The position numbers were made by a program, and so were the translations under genes. Positions 16,240-22,786 of a DNA stretch of 31,018 bases are shown piece by piece. How positions within the stretch are numbered: the first letter of the stretch is position 1; each line of letters starts with the position of its first letter. The stretch is from JBARCX01 sp049794535 (GTDB lineage: Bacteria; Pseudomonadota; Gammaproteobacteria; Xanthomonadales; Rhodanobacteraceae), in NCBI GenBank assembly GCA_049794535.1, contig JBARCX010000026.1, positions 1-31,018 on the forward strand, given 5' to 3'. A model generated the notes under the pieces. The model was not told where the DNA came from. It was given only the letters and a program-made list of their open reading frames with translations, and did not search any database.

Positions 16240-16880
16240 GCACTTACTCCGTTGGATCGTGGCGGCGTTTGTTGAGGAGTGCGGCCACGGATGGCCGCTT
16301 CTTGACCTTCGCGTTCACGGACGAACGCATCGATTTGATCGGCGTGCTGCAGCAGAAAACCGAGCTGATCTACGCCGTTGAGCAGGCAGTGGCGCGCAAA
16401 CGACTCGAGCCGGAAATGAATGCGACCGCCGTCCGGCAGCGCGATGTATTGCTCGCGCATATCAATGGTCAGTTCGATACCGGGGTGATCGATCAGCCAG
16501 CGGTGTTCGGTTGCGTCAATGACGATTGCGAGCAGGCCATTCTTCAGCGCGTTGTTGCGGAAGATGTCGGCGATCTCACTGCACAGCACGGCATGGATGC
16601 CGTAGTCGAGCAGCGCCCACGGCGCGTGTTCGCGCGAAGATCCGCAGCCAAAGTTGCGACCGGCGACGAGGATCGAGCAGCCGGTGGCTTCGGGCTTGTT
16701 GAGCGGAAACGCGGGGTTGTCGCTGCCGTCAGCCTGGTAGCGCCAATCGTTGAAGCACAGACGACCCAAGCCCGCGCGCTGGGTAGTGGTGAGGAAGCGC
16801 GCGGGGATGATGCGGTCAGTATCGATGTTCTCGTCAGCCATCACAGCGGTGCGCGAGTGGATGCGGGTGACGGCTTTCAT
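16236..16880 (-). CDS. leuD: 3-isopropylmalate dehydratase small subunit
   Basis: The 214-residue LeuD subunit works with LeuC to isomerise isopropylmalate. VMADENIDTDRIIPARFL and NFGCGSSREHAPWALLDYGIHAVLCSEIADIFRNNALKNGLL are the hallmark segments. E. coli LeuD is 201 residues; here the C-terminus carries extra sequence ending REGQEAAIRGRTPQQTPPRSNGVSA, encoded by a diverged copy of the double-hairpin repeat that also extends ilvE. The leuB start overlaps its stop. Unusually, leuD is separated from leuC, its obligate partner, by 178 bp holding two REP-like palindromes. Confidence 0.96.
   Translation of the reverse strand: MKAVTRIHSRTAVMADENIDTDRIIPARFLTTTQRAGLGRLCFNDWRYQADGSDNPAFPLNKPEATGCSILVAGRNFGCGSSREHAPWALLDYGIHAVLCSEIADIFRNNALKNGLLAIVIDATEHRWLIDHPGIELTIDMREQYIALPDGGRIHFRLESFARHCLLNGVDQLGFLLQHADQIDAFVREREGQEAAIRGRTPQQTPPRSNGVSA
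16281..16328. repeat. diverged copy of the in-frame double-hairpin repeat (leuD C-terminus)
   Basis: Two 18-nt hairpins, GCGGCCACGGATGGCCGC (16281-16298) and GCGTTCACGGACGAACGC (16311-16328), start exactly 30 nt apart, as in the two ilvE copies. As mRNA (minus strand) both are 7-bp stems with UCCG loops. The shared flank TTGTTGAGGAGT lies just before the first one and encodes the TPQQ tail in both genes. Confidence 0.75.
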
Positions 16881-16911
16881 GAATGAAATTCCTCGCTGTT
16901 TGCGTTCGCTT

Positions 16912-17042
16912 CCTCTCGCCTATGGGGAGAGGATTGAGGTGAGGGATGGGTGCTAGCGATGGCGCTGATCGAAGAGCGCTTTGATGGGATGGAGGTGCAA
17001 GATTGGCCCCTCACCCCAACCCTCTCCCCGGGGGGGAGAGGG
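16912..17042. repeat. pair of inverted REP-like palindromes (REPIN-like) between leuC and leuD
   Basis: Unit 1 (16912-16949) is CCTCTC...GGGGAGAGG followed by ATTGAGGTGAGGG. Unit 2 (17007-17042) is CCCCTCACCCCAA followed by CCCTCTCCCC-GGG-GGGGAGAGGG, a 10-bp stem. The units are inverted relative to each other, so the whole block could also fold as one long stem with a loop of roughly 55-60 nt. The block fills the leuC-leuD gap; no gene is supported there. Confidence 0.7.
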
Positions 17043-17058
17043 AGCTGTTTGACGCAGC

Positions 17059-18471
17059 TCATGCCGCCACCTCCGTCAGGTACTCGCGCGGATCGGCAAT
17101 CGCGCCTGCCAATGCGGAGGCCGCAGCCGTAGCCGGGCTGGCCAGCACGGTGCGTGCACCCTTGCCTTGGCGACCTTCGAAGTTACGATTGGAGGTGGAC
17201 ACCACGAGCTGGCCCGGCTGGGCGAGATCGCCATTCATCGCGATGCACATCGAGCAACCCGGCACGCGCCACTCGGCACCGGCTGCGGTGAACACCTGGT
17301 GCAGGCCTTCACGCTCGGCATCGCGACGCACGGCTTCGGAACCGGGAACCACCAGCATTCGGACGCCCTTGGCGATTTGTCGGCCGCGCAACACACTCGC
17401 GGCTTCACGCAGATCGGACAGGCGCGAATTGGTGCAGCTACCGACGAACACCACATCGACCGGTGTGCCCTGCATCGGCTGTCCCGGACGACTCTGCATG
17501 TAATCCAACGCGCGATGTTCCTGCGCATTGGTCGCGGCGGGCACGGGTGCATCCATCGCGATCGCCATGCCAGGGTGGGTGCCGTAAGTGACGGTCGGTT
17601 TGACCTTGCTCGCATCGATGCGCACTTCGCTGTCATACGCAGCACCGTCATCGGTACGCAGTGCACGCCAGTGCTTCACGGCGGCATCCCATGCGCTGCC
17701 CTGCGGCACGCGTGGGCGACCTTTCAACCAGGCGAAGGTGGTTTCGTCCGGTGCGATCAGTCCGGCGCGCGCGCCGGCTTCGATCGACATGTTGCAGACG
17801 GTCATGCGCTCGTCCATCGACAGCGCTTCAATCGCCGCGCCGCGGTATTCAATGACGTAACCGGTACCGCCATCCACACCGATGGTGCCGATGATGTGCA
17901 GGATCAAATCTTTCGCGCCGATACCTGCGGGCAATTGGCCGTCCACATGGATCGCCAGCGTTTTCGGCTTGCGTTGCAGCAGGCACTGTGTGGCCATCAC
18001 GTGGCCCACTTCGGTGGTGCCGATGCCGAAGGCGAGTGCGCCGAACGCGCCGTGTGTCGAGGTGTGGCTGTCACCGCAGACGATCGTCATGCCTGGCTGG
18101 GTCGCGCCCAGCTCAGGACCGATCACGTGCACGATGCCGCGATCGGCACTATCCCAACCGTGCAGTTCGACGCCGAATTCGCGGCAGTTTGTTTCCAGCT
18201 GTTCGACCTGCGCTTTCGCTTCGGCATTCGCGTAGGGGCGAACACCATCGGCGCTTGTCGGCAGTGTCGGCGTGGAGTGGTCCAACGTAGCCAGCATGCG
18301 ATCAGGGCGACTTAGCTTCAGTCCGCGCTCGCGCAATTCGCTGAAGGCTTGCGGCGAGGTGACTTCGTGCACCAGATGAAGGTCGATGTAGAGGATCGCC
18401 GGTGTGTCGGCGCTTTCGGGTACGACGACGTGTGCGTCCCACAATTTTTCAAACAACGTGCGCGGACTCAT
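17059..18471 (-). CDS. leuC: 3-isopropylmalate dehydratase large subunit
   Basis: The 470-residue LeuC is an aconitase-family [4Fe-4S] protein. Visible are TLFEKLWDAHVV, IYIDLHLVHEVTSPQAF, the CGDSHTSTHGAFGALAFGIGTTEVGHV segment, the cluster ligands in VFVGSCTNSRLSDLREAA and GCSMCIAMNGD, and STSNRNFEGRQGKGARTVLASPATAAASA near the end. Length matches the family. Its ATG overlaps the ilvE stop by 4 nt, so translation is coupled to ilvE even though that ORF has been lengthened by a repeat. Confidence 0.97.
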   Translation of the reverse strand: MSPRTLFEKLWDAHVVVPESADTPAILYIDLHLVHEVTSPQAFSELRERGLKLSRPDRMLATLDHSTPTLPTSADGVRPYANAEAKAQVEQLETNCREFGVELHGWDSADRGIVHVIGPELGATQPGMTIVCGDSHTSTHGAFGALAFGIGTTEVGHVMATQCLLQRKPKTLAIHVDGQLPAGIGAKDLILHIIGTIGVDGGTGYVIEYRGAAIEALSMDERMTVCNMSIEAGARAGLIAPDETTFAWLKGRPRVPQGSAWDAAVKHWRALRTDDGAAYDSEVRIDASKVKPTVTYGTHPGMAIAMDAPVPAATNAQEHRALDYMQSRPGQPMQGTPVDVVFVGSCTNSRLSDLREAASVLRGRQIAKGVRMLVVPGSEAVRRDAEREGLHQVFTAAGAEWRVPGCSMCIAMNGDLAQPGQLVVSTSNRNFEGRQGKGARTVLASPATAAASALAGAIADPREYLTEVAA

Positions 18472-19532
18472 GCCATCACCTTTGGAGCGGGCTGTTGTTG
18501 AGGAGTGCGGCCATGGACGGCCGCTTTTTGACTTTCGTGGTCAGGGATGACCACAGGAGACGCGACCGTGCGGCCATGGACGGCCGCTTTTTGATCTTCG
18601 TGGTCAGGGATGACCACACCAGACACATGTGCTAGCCAGCCCCAGCGGTCTTCGGTGCGGCCATCGAACAGGCCGAAAAAGGCATCCTTCAGCGCACGTG
18701 TTACCGGGCCGGGTTTACCAGTGCCGACGGGCTTGCGATCGACCGAGCGCACCGGTGTGATTTCAGCGGCGGTACCGGTCATGAACACTTCGTCAGCGGT
18801 GTACAGCGCTTCACGTGGCAGGTCGCGCTCTTCAACGGTGAGGCCGAGTTGTTCGGCCAACGTGATCACGCTGTCGCGGGTGATGCCCGCGAGGATGCCG
18901 GCGCTGGAAGGCGGCGTGAGCAAACGCCCGCGTTTGACCAGGAACAGGTTCTCGCCTGCGCCTTCGCTGAGCAGGCCGTTGTGGCCCAGTGCGATACCTT
19001 CGTCGTAACCGCCGCGGCGTGCTTCCATCCCGATCAGCTGGCTGCTGAGGTAATTGCCGCCAGCCTTGGCCCAGCTTGGAAATGTGTTCGGTGCGGGGCG
19101 ATTCCAGGATGACACGCACACGTCGGCACCACGCTCGGCGGCTTCGCCGAGATACGCACCCCATTCCAGTGCCATGATCGCGACGTCGACCGGTGCGCCA
19201 TCTTTCTGCAGTACGCCCAGGCCGCCAGCACCACGAAACACGATGGGTCGCACATAGGCCGACTTCATGTTGTTTACGCGGATCAACTCCAGGCATGCGG
19301 CGTTGATCTCGTCTTCGCTGTAGCCGATCTCGATCTCGTAAATCTTGGCCGACTCGAACAGTCGGCGGGTGTGTTCGGCGAGACGGAAGTAAGCAGGACC
19401 TTGCGGTGTTGCGTAGACGCGCTCGCCTTCGAACACCGACGAGCCGTAATGCAGCGCGTGCGTGCTGACGTGAACAGTGGCCTCGCCCCACGGCTTGATA
19501 TGGCCGTTGTGCCAGAGAAAGGGCGTACTCAT
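18468..19532 (-). CDS. ilvE: branched-chain amino-acid aminotransferase with repeat-encoded C-terminal extension
   Basis: The 354-residue fold-type IV PLP transaminase performs the last step of Ile, Val and Leu synthesis. Motifs are HALHYGSSVFEGERVY, SSWNRPAPNTFPSWAKAGGNYLSS (PLP lysine at about K156), EGIALGHNGLLSEGAGENLFLV, and MTGTAAEITPVRSVD. E. coli IlvE (309) ends in EDKWGWLDQVNQ, which aligns with EDRWGWLAHVSG near residues 294-305 here. The last roughly 50 residues are extra: two 21-residue repeats built on VVIPDHE(D/S)QKAAVHGRT, then PQQQPAPKVMA. The extension is translated from a tandem 63-bp double-hairpin repeat. The ATG overlaps the leuA stop (ATGA), and the stop overlaps the leuC ATG. 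Confidence 0.96.
   Translation of the reverse strand: MSTPFLWHNGHIKPWGEATVHVSTHALHYGSSVFEGERVYATPQGPAYFRLAEHTRRLFESAKIYEIEIGYSEDEINAACLELIRVNNMKSAYVRPIVFRGAGGLGVLQKDGAPVDVAIMALEWGAYLGEAAERGADVCVSSWNRPAPNTFPSWAKAGGNYLSSQLIGMEARRGGYDEGIALGHNGLLSEGAGENLFLVKRGRLLTPPSSAGILAGITRDSVITLAEQLGLTVEERDLPREALYTADEVFMTGTAAEITPVRSVDRKPVGTGKPGPVTRALKDAFFGLFDGRTEDRWGWLAHVSGVVIPDHEDQKAAVHGRTVASPVVIPDHESQKAAVHGRTPQQQPAPKVMA
18507..18617. repeat. two tandem 63-bp copies of an in-frame double-hairpin repeat (ilvE C-terminus)
   Basis: Each copy has two 18-nt hairpins: GCGGCCATGGACGGCCGC (18507-18524; 18570-18587) and GTGGTCAGGGATGACCAC (18537-18554; 18600-18617). The period is 63 bp, exactly 21 codons, so the frame is kept. 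In the mRNA each is a 7-bp stem with a UCCN loop. Confidence 0.85.
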
Positions 19533-21166
19533 GCAGAAGCTCCCAGGGTTTGCGTGGTGTGGGGTTGCGTGGTGCTTGGTGATGCGGTGCTTTGCGTTGC
19601 GGCAGGTGCTTGGCGTTCGATGCGATTGACGATAGCCAGCGCAGCCAATGCGGTGGCTTCGACGATGTCGGTGCTGACGCCGTGGCCGCGCCAGTCACGT
19701 GCGGCGTGGCGCGCGGTGAGTTGTGCGTGCCCTTGCGCGTCACCGCCTTCACTGACAGCGCGCACTTGGAATTGAGTCAGCTCCAGGTCGGCGCCGGTAG
19801 CGCGTTCGATCGCGCGCAGTACGGCATCCACCGGGCCATCGCCGATGGCGGCTTCGCCGACTTCGTGGCCATCGTCGTGGGTCAGCTTCACCGAGGCAGA
19901 GGCGCTGCCACCCAGGTGTGAGCTGGTGTTGAGTTGTGCCAGTCGCCATGGTCCGGTGGCATCCGGATCGTGGCCCAGTGCCAATGCATCCAGATCTTCG
20001 TCGTGCAGTTCGCGCTTTTTGTCGGCCAGCACTTTGAAGCGCACAAAGATCTCGTCCAGCGCGGCTTCGTTCGGTTCGTGGCCTAATGTCTGCAAACGCT
20101 GGCGCAGAGCGTGGCGACCCGAGTGCTTGCCGAGTACCAGTTTCGTCTCGGCGATGCCGACATCTTCCGGGCGCATGATTTCGTAGGTGCCGCGATGCTT
20201 GAGCATGCCGTGCTGGTGGATGCCCGACTCATGCGCAAACGCGTTTTCGCCGACGATCGCTTTGTTGCGGGGTACGGCCTGGCCGGTGAGCTGGGTCAGC
20301 AGACGTGAGGTGGGATACAGGCGACGTGTATCGATACCCGTGTCTACGTTGAAGTGCGGTGCGCGCACCTTCAGTGCCATCACAACTTCTTCCAGCGAGG
20401 CATTGCCGGCACGTTCGCCGATGCCGTTGATGGTGCATTCCACCTGGCGCGCACCGGCACTCACTGCAGCCAGGCTATTGGCAACCGCCATGCCGAGATC
20501 GTCGTGGCAATGACTGGAGAAGATCACCTTGTCCGCGCCCTTCACATGGCGGCGCAGCCAGGTGAACAACTCGACCATCTCGGAGGGTGTGGTGTAACCC
20601 ACGGTATCCGGTGCGTTGAGTGTGGTGGCGCCGGCAGCCACGGCGGCGCTGAATACTTCGGCGAGAAATTCGGGTTCAGTGCGCAATGCGTCTTCGGCAG
20701 AGAACTCCACTTCGTGGCACAGACTGCGTGCTCGTTCGATCGCTGCGACGGCGGTATCGATCACCTGCGCCTTGCTCATGTTGAGCTTGTGTTCGCGATG
20801 CAGCGGGCTAGTCGACAGGAATAGATGGATGCGTGAATGGCGTGCTTGTTCCAGCGCGCGTCCTGCGGTGTCGATGTCGCCCGGCTGACATCGCGCCAGG
20901 GCGCAGATCGTGGGCGATTTCAGTGCGGAGGCGATTTCCGCAACTGCAGCAAAATCGTCCGGCGAAGCCTGCGGGAAGCCGGCTTCGAGGATATCCACAC
21001 CCAGCGCTTCGAGGGCGTGCGCCATGCGCAGCTTGGCGCGGCGATCCATCGAGAAGCCTGGCGCTTGCTCACCGTCGCGCAAGGTGGTGTCGAAGATACG
21101 CACGCGTTCGGCGACTACGTCGTCTTCGCTGCTGGTGCTTTGAGAGGGGTCTTGGGAATTCATCAT
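19529..21166 (-). CDS. leuA: 2-isopropylmalate synthase
   Basis: The 545-residue product condenses acetyl-CoA with 2-ketoisovalerate, the committed step to leucine. FDTTLRDGEQAPG (about 25-37) and the SSHCHDDLGMAVANSLAAV metal site define the catalytic barrel; NGIGERAGNASLEEVVMAL and GENAFAHESGIHQHGMLKH follow. The C-terminal roughly 130 residues are the LeuA allosteric domain for leucine feedback, ending in a Ser/Thr/Gln-rich tail. Two ATGs begin the frame; GGAG is 2 nt from the first (21166) and 5 nt from the second (21163), so the second may be the real start. It is the first structural gene behind the leader/attenuator at 21198-21416. Confidence 0.97.
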   Translation of the reverse strand: MMNSQDPSQSTSSEDDVVAERVRIFDTTLRDGEQAPGFSMDRRAKLRMAHALEALGVDILEAGFPQASPDDFAAVAEIASALKSPTICALARCQPGDIDTAGRALEQARHSRIHLFLSTSPLHREHKLNMSKAQVIDTAVAAIERARSLCHEVEFSAEDALRTEPEFLAEVFSAAVAAGATTLNAPDTVGYTTPSEMVELFTWLRRHVKGADKVIFSSHCHDDLGMAVANSLAAVSAGARQVECTINGIGERAGNASLEEVVMALKVRAPHFNVDTGIDTRRLYPTSRLLTQLTGQAVPRNKAIVGENAFAHESGIHQHGMLKHRGTYEIMRPEDVGIAETKLVLGKHSGRHALRQRLQTLGHEPNEAALDEIFVRFKVLADKKRELHDEDLDALALGHDPDATGPWRLAQLNTSSHLGGSASASVKLTHDDGHEVGEAAIGDGPVDAVLRAIERATGADLELTQFQVRAVSEGGDAQGHAQLTARHAARDWRGHGVSTDIVEATALAALAIVNRIERQAPAATQSTASPSTTQPHTTQTLGASA

Positions 21167-21197
21167 GGCTCCGCTGTTTGGGCGTTGCCGAAGGCAT

Positions 21198-21232
21198 AAA
21201 AAAACCCCGCATCCGTTTCCGGGTGCGGGGTT
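21198..21232 (-). terminator. attenuator terminator upstream of leuA
   Basis: On the minus strand a 13-bp stem with one G-T mismatch or wobble (AACCCCGCA...TGCGGGGTT; arms 21203-21215 and 21220-21232, 4-nt loop) is followed by a run of seven T residues (21204-21198), about 31 nt before leuA. Its 5' arm contains CCCGCACC, complementary to GGTGCGGG at the end of the leader ORF, so the two structures are mutually exclusive. Confidence 0.9.
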
Positions 21233-21278
21233 CTTTGGGAGTCTTCAGGTTATTTTCTATTTACCTGGACACATGCCC

Positions 21279-21416
21279 TCAGCCCGCACCTCCGTTAGTA
21301 ATAAGGAGTACGAGTACAAGGGAAAGTAGAAGCGTGCCGCGAAGTCGCAGCAGGCCGTCGACCGTCACGAGACGGTTCCTTTCGGCGATGCTGCGATGGC
21401 TGTTGCGCTGCGACAT
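21279..21416 (-). CDS. leu/ilv operon leader peptide (attenuator)
   Basis: This 45-codon ORF, absent from standard ORF lists because of its size, contains LLLSLVLVLLIT near its end and finishes NGGAG-stop. The control stretch uses Leu codons CTT/CTA/CTC, GTA for Val and ATT for Ile rather than the CTG/GTC/ATC preferred by neighbouring genes, which would make ribosome transit sensitive to charged tRNA supply. Two starts are possible. The ATG at 21416 lies 7 nt after the -10 (leaderless). A GTG at 21368, with AAGGA 8 nt upstream, would give 29 residues, a typical leader length. The last codons contain GGTGCGGG (21283-21290), the antiterminator strand. Stalling at Leu/Val/Ile codons should favour read-through into leuA. 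Confidence 0.87.
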   Translation of the reverse strand: MSQRNSHRSIAERNRLVTVDGLLRLRGTLLLSLVLVLLITNGGAG

Positions 21417-21423
21417 GTCACCG

Positions 21424-21453
21424 AACGTACGGCAGTGTGCCGGACGTTGTCAA
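21424..21453 (-). promoter_or_regulatory. promoter of the leu/ilv cluster
   Basis: Minus strand -35 TTGACA (21448-21453), 18-nt spacer, -10 TACGTT (21424-21429). An A/T-rich stretch just upstream (around 21454-21475) could serve as an UP element. The predicted start of transcription is at or beside the leader ATG (21416). Confidence 0.6.
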
Positions 21454-21549
21454 ACATTTTTTTATGAAAATTTTTCCGAAGCCAAAATCAGGCCGTCAAA
21501 CAGGCATCTGGACGGATGGCCGTCCATACGGCGGCGAATTGCTTTGGTA

Positions 21550-22170
21550 TTAGTTGCTCAGTGCTGTGCGCAGATAGAGTTGCATCATGTGTTGAAGCTG
21601 TTCCAGCGCGGCCTTACGACCGGTTAGGCCGGGCTCTGCATTCACCGCTACGGCGGCCTTCATCAGCTGCTGTACCGCTACGGTGATGGCCTGCAATTCG
21701 GCGGTTGGCAGGTGCGGAGCGTGTAGGCCGAGCAGGGCCTGCAACTCGGCGCGCAGACGCTGGCGTATGGCCATGCTGTATTCGTTTGGGACGGTCGTCG
21801 ACTCGGCCAGCATCACAAAGGCAGGGTGACTCCGGCGAAATGCCACCAGGAAGCGGGTCAGTCCGGCGCCGAGTTGATCGGTGCTCCACTTCGATGAAAG
21901 TTTTGTGAGTTTGGCTAGTCGTGCATAGAGCGCTTGTGCGTACTGGTCGAGAAGGGCTTGCGCCACGCGCTCCTTAGTGGGGAAGAACTGATACAGCGAA
22001 CCGATGGCCGCTCCCGCGCGCGCAGCGATTTCGGTCATCGTGGTAGCGTCGTAACCCTTTTCGACGAAACAGGCTGCCGCCGCCTCCAGCAGCGACGCTA
22101 CCCGTTCCAGACCGCGTTGCCGCCGTGGGGTGCGCGCGGCAGCGGTTGATTTTTGTGAGGACATCCTCAT
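21550..22170 (-). CDS. TetR family transcriptional regulator
   Basis: The 206-residue protein has an N-terminal TetR DNA-binding domain (RRQRGLERVASLLEAAAACFVEKGYDATTMTEIAARAGAAIGSLYQFFPTKERV) and a divergent helical ligand domain. A neighbour-specific role is likely because it diverges from the yecD-like gene with palindromes at both starts. Two ATGs open the frame: 22170, with AGGAG only 3 nt away, and 22164, with a better 9-nt spacing, which I consider at least as likely. The intergenic region is only about 46 bp if yecD starts at 22217. Confidence 0.87.
   Translation of the reverse strand: MRMSSQKSTAAARTPRRQRGLERVASLLEAAAACFVEKGYDATTMTEIAARAGAAIGSLYQFFPTKERVAQALLDQYAQALYARLAKLTKLSSKWSTDQLGAGLTRFLVAFRRSHPAFVMLAESTTVPNEYSMAIRQRLRAELQALLGLHAPHLPTAELQAITVAVQQLMKAAVAVNAEPGLTGRKAALEQLQHMMQLYLRTALSN
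22156..22169. promoter_or_regulatory. operator candidate over the tetR start
   Basis: TGAGGA-CA-TCCTCA is a 14-bp palindrome with perfect 6-bp arms. It overlaps the first codons of the tetR gene. A related palindrome lies 26 bp away, centre to centre, at 22181-22196. The pair would suit autoregulation and control of the divergent gene. Confidence 0.55.
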
Positions 22171-22180
22171 AAACTCCTAA

Positions 22181-22196
22181 GTGAGGATGCCCTCAC
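22181..22196. promoter_or_regulatory. second operator candidate between tetR and yecD-like gene
   Basis: GTGAGG-ATGC-CCTCAC is a palindrome with perfect 6-bp arms sharing TGAGGA with the site at 22156-22169. It ends 20 bp before the GTG start of the yecD-like gene, where a repressor would block transcription or initiation. Confidence 0.55.
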
Positions 22197-22216
22197 GTTC
22201 ATGCCTGGAGAATCTT

Positions 22217-22786
22217 GTGGAAAAGCTCGATCCGCGTAGCACCGCATTAGTGCTCATCGATTTGCAGAAGGGTATCGCACCCTACGCCGGCGGTCCGCAT
22301 ACTGCGGCTGAAGTGCTCAGCCGGGGCGCTGCGCTGGCCAAGCGTTTTCGTGCTCTGGGTGCGCCGGTGGTATTGGTGCGCGTGGGCTGGTCGCCGGATT
22401 TCGCCGATGCTCCGAAGCAGCCTGTGGACCAGCCACCGCCGGTCAAAGGCCTGTCGGAAGACTGGTGGGAGTTCCCCGAGGAACTGGCGGTAGCCGACAG
22501 CGACATCCTCATCATCAAGCGCCAATGGGGCGCGTTCTATGGCACCGAGCTGGATCTACAACTGCGTCGCCGCGGCATCACCCAGATCGTGCTTGGCGGT
22601 ATTTCCACCAACATTGGCGTGGAGTCGACCGCACGTACGGCTTGGGAGCTTGGTTACGCGTTGATTCTCGCCGAGGACGCGATGAGCGGGGCCAGCGCCG
22701 AGAATCACCGCTTTGCCGTGGAGAATATCTTCCCGCGGCTGGGTCGGGTGCGATCGACCGAAGCCATTCTCACGGCACTGGCATAG
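22217..22786 (+). CDS. isochorismatase-fold protein, YecD-like, lacking the catalytic Cys
   Basis: From the GTG at 22217, with GGAG 6 nt upstream, the product is 189 residues, the length of E. coli YecD. The longer frame from a GTG at 22181 runs through the operator. Shared segments are ALVLIDLQKGIAPYAGGPHTA, VRVGWSPDFADAPKQPVD, IIKRQWGAFYGTELDLQLRRRGI and GGISTNIGVESTARTAWELGY. Cysteine hydrolases of this superfamily use Asp-Lys-Cys; here Asp15 and Lys101 are present but the Cys position (TNIGVES, residue 134) is Gly, as I recall for YecD. Hydrolysis by the usual mechanism is therefore unlikely, and the function is unknown. It overlaps thrC tail to tail by 17 bp. Confidence 0.87.
   Translation: MEKLDPRSTALVLIDLQKGIAPYAGGPHTAAEVLSRGAALAKRFRALGAPVVLVRVGWSPDFADAPKQPVDQPPPVKGLSEDWWEFPEELAVADSDILIIKRQWGAFYGTELDLQLRRRGITQIVLGGISTNIGVESTARTAWELGYALILAEDAMSGASAENHRFAVENIFPRLGRVRSTEAILTALA

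Noticed and set aside
17167..18315. 382-codon plus-strand open frame opposite leuC
   Set aside because: It is a His/Ala/Arg-rich shadow of leuC with no domain evidence; similar frames opposite ilvC (12401-13399) and ilvD (13237-14301) were rejected for the same reason.
18507..18617. Direct repeats as a CRISPR array
   Set aside because: There are only two units, with no unique spacers; the units are head-to-tail, coding and palindromic, so this is a tandem repeat.
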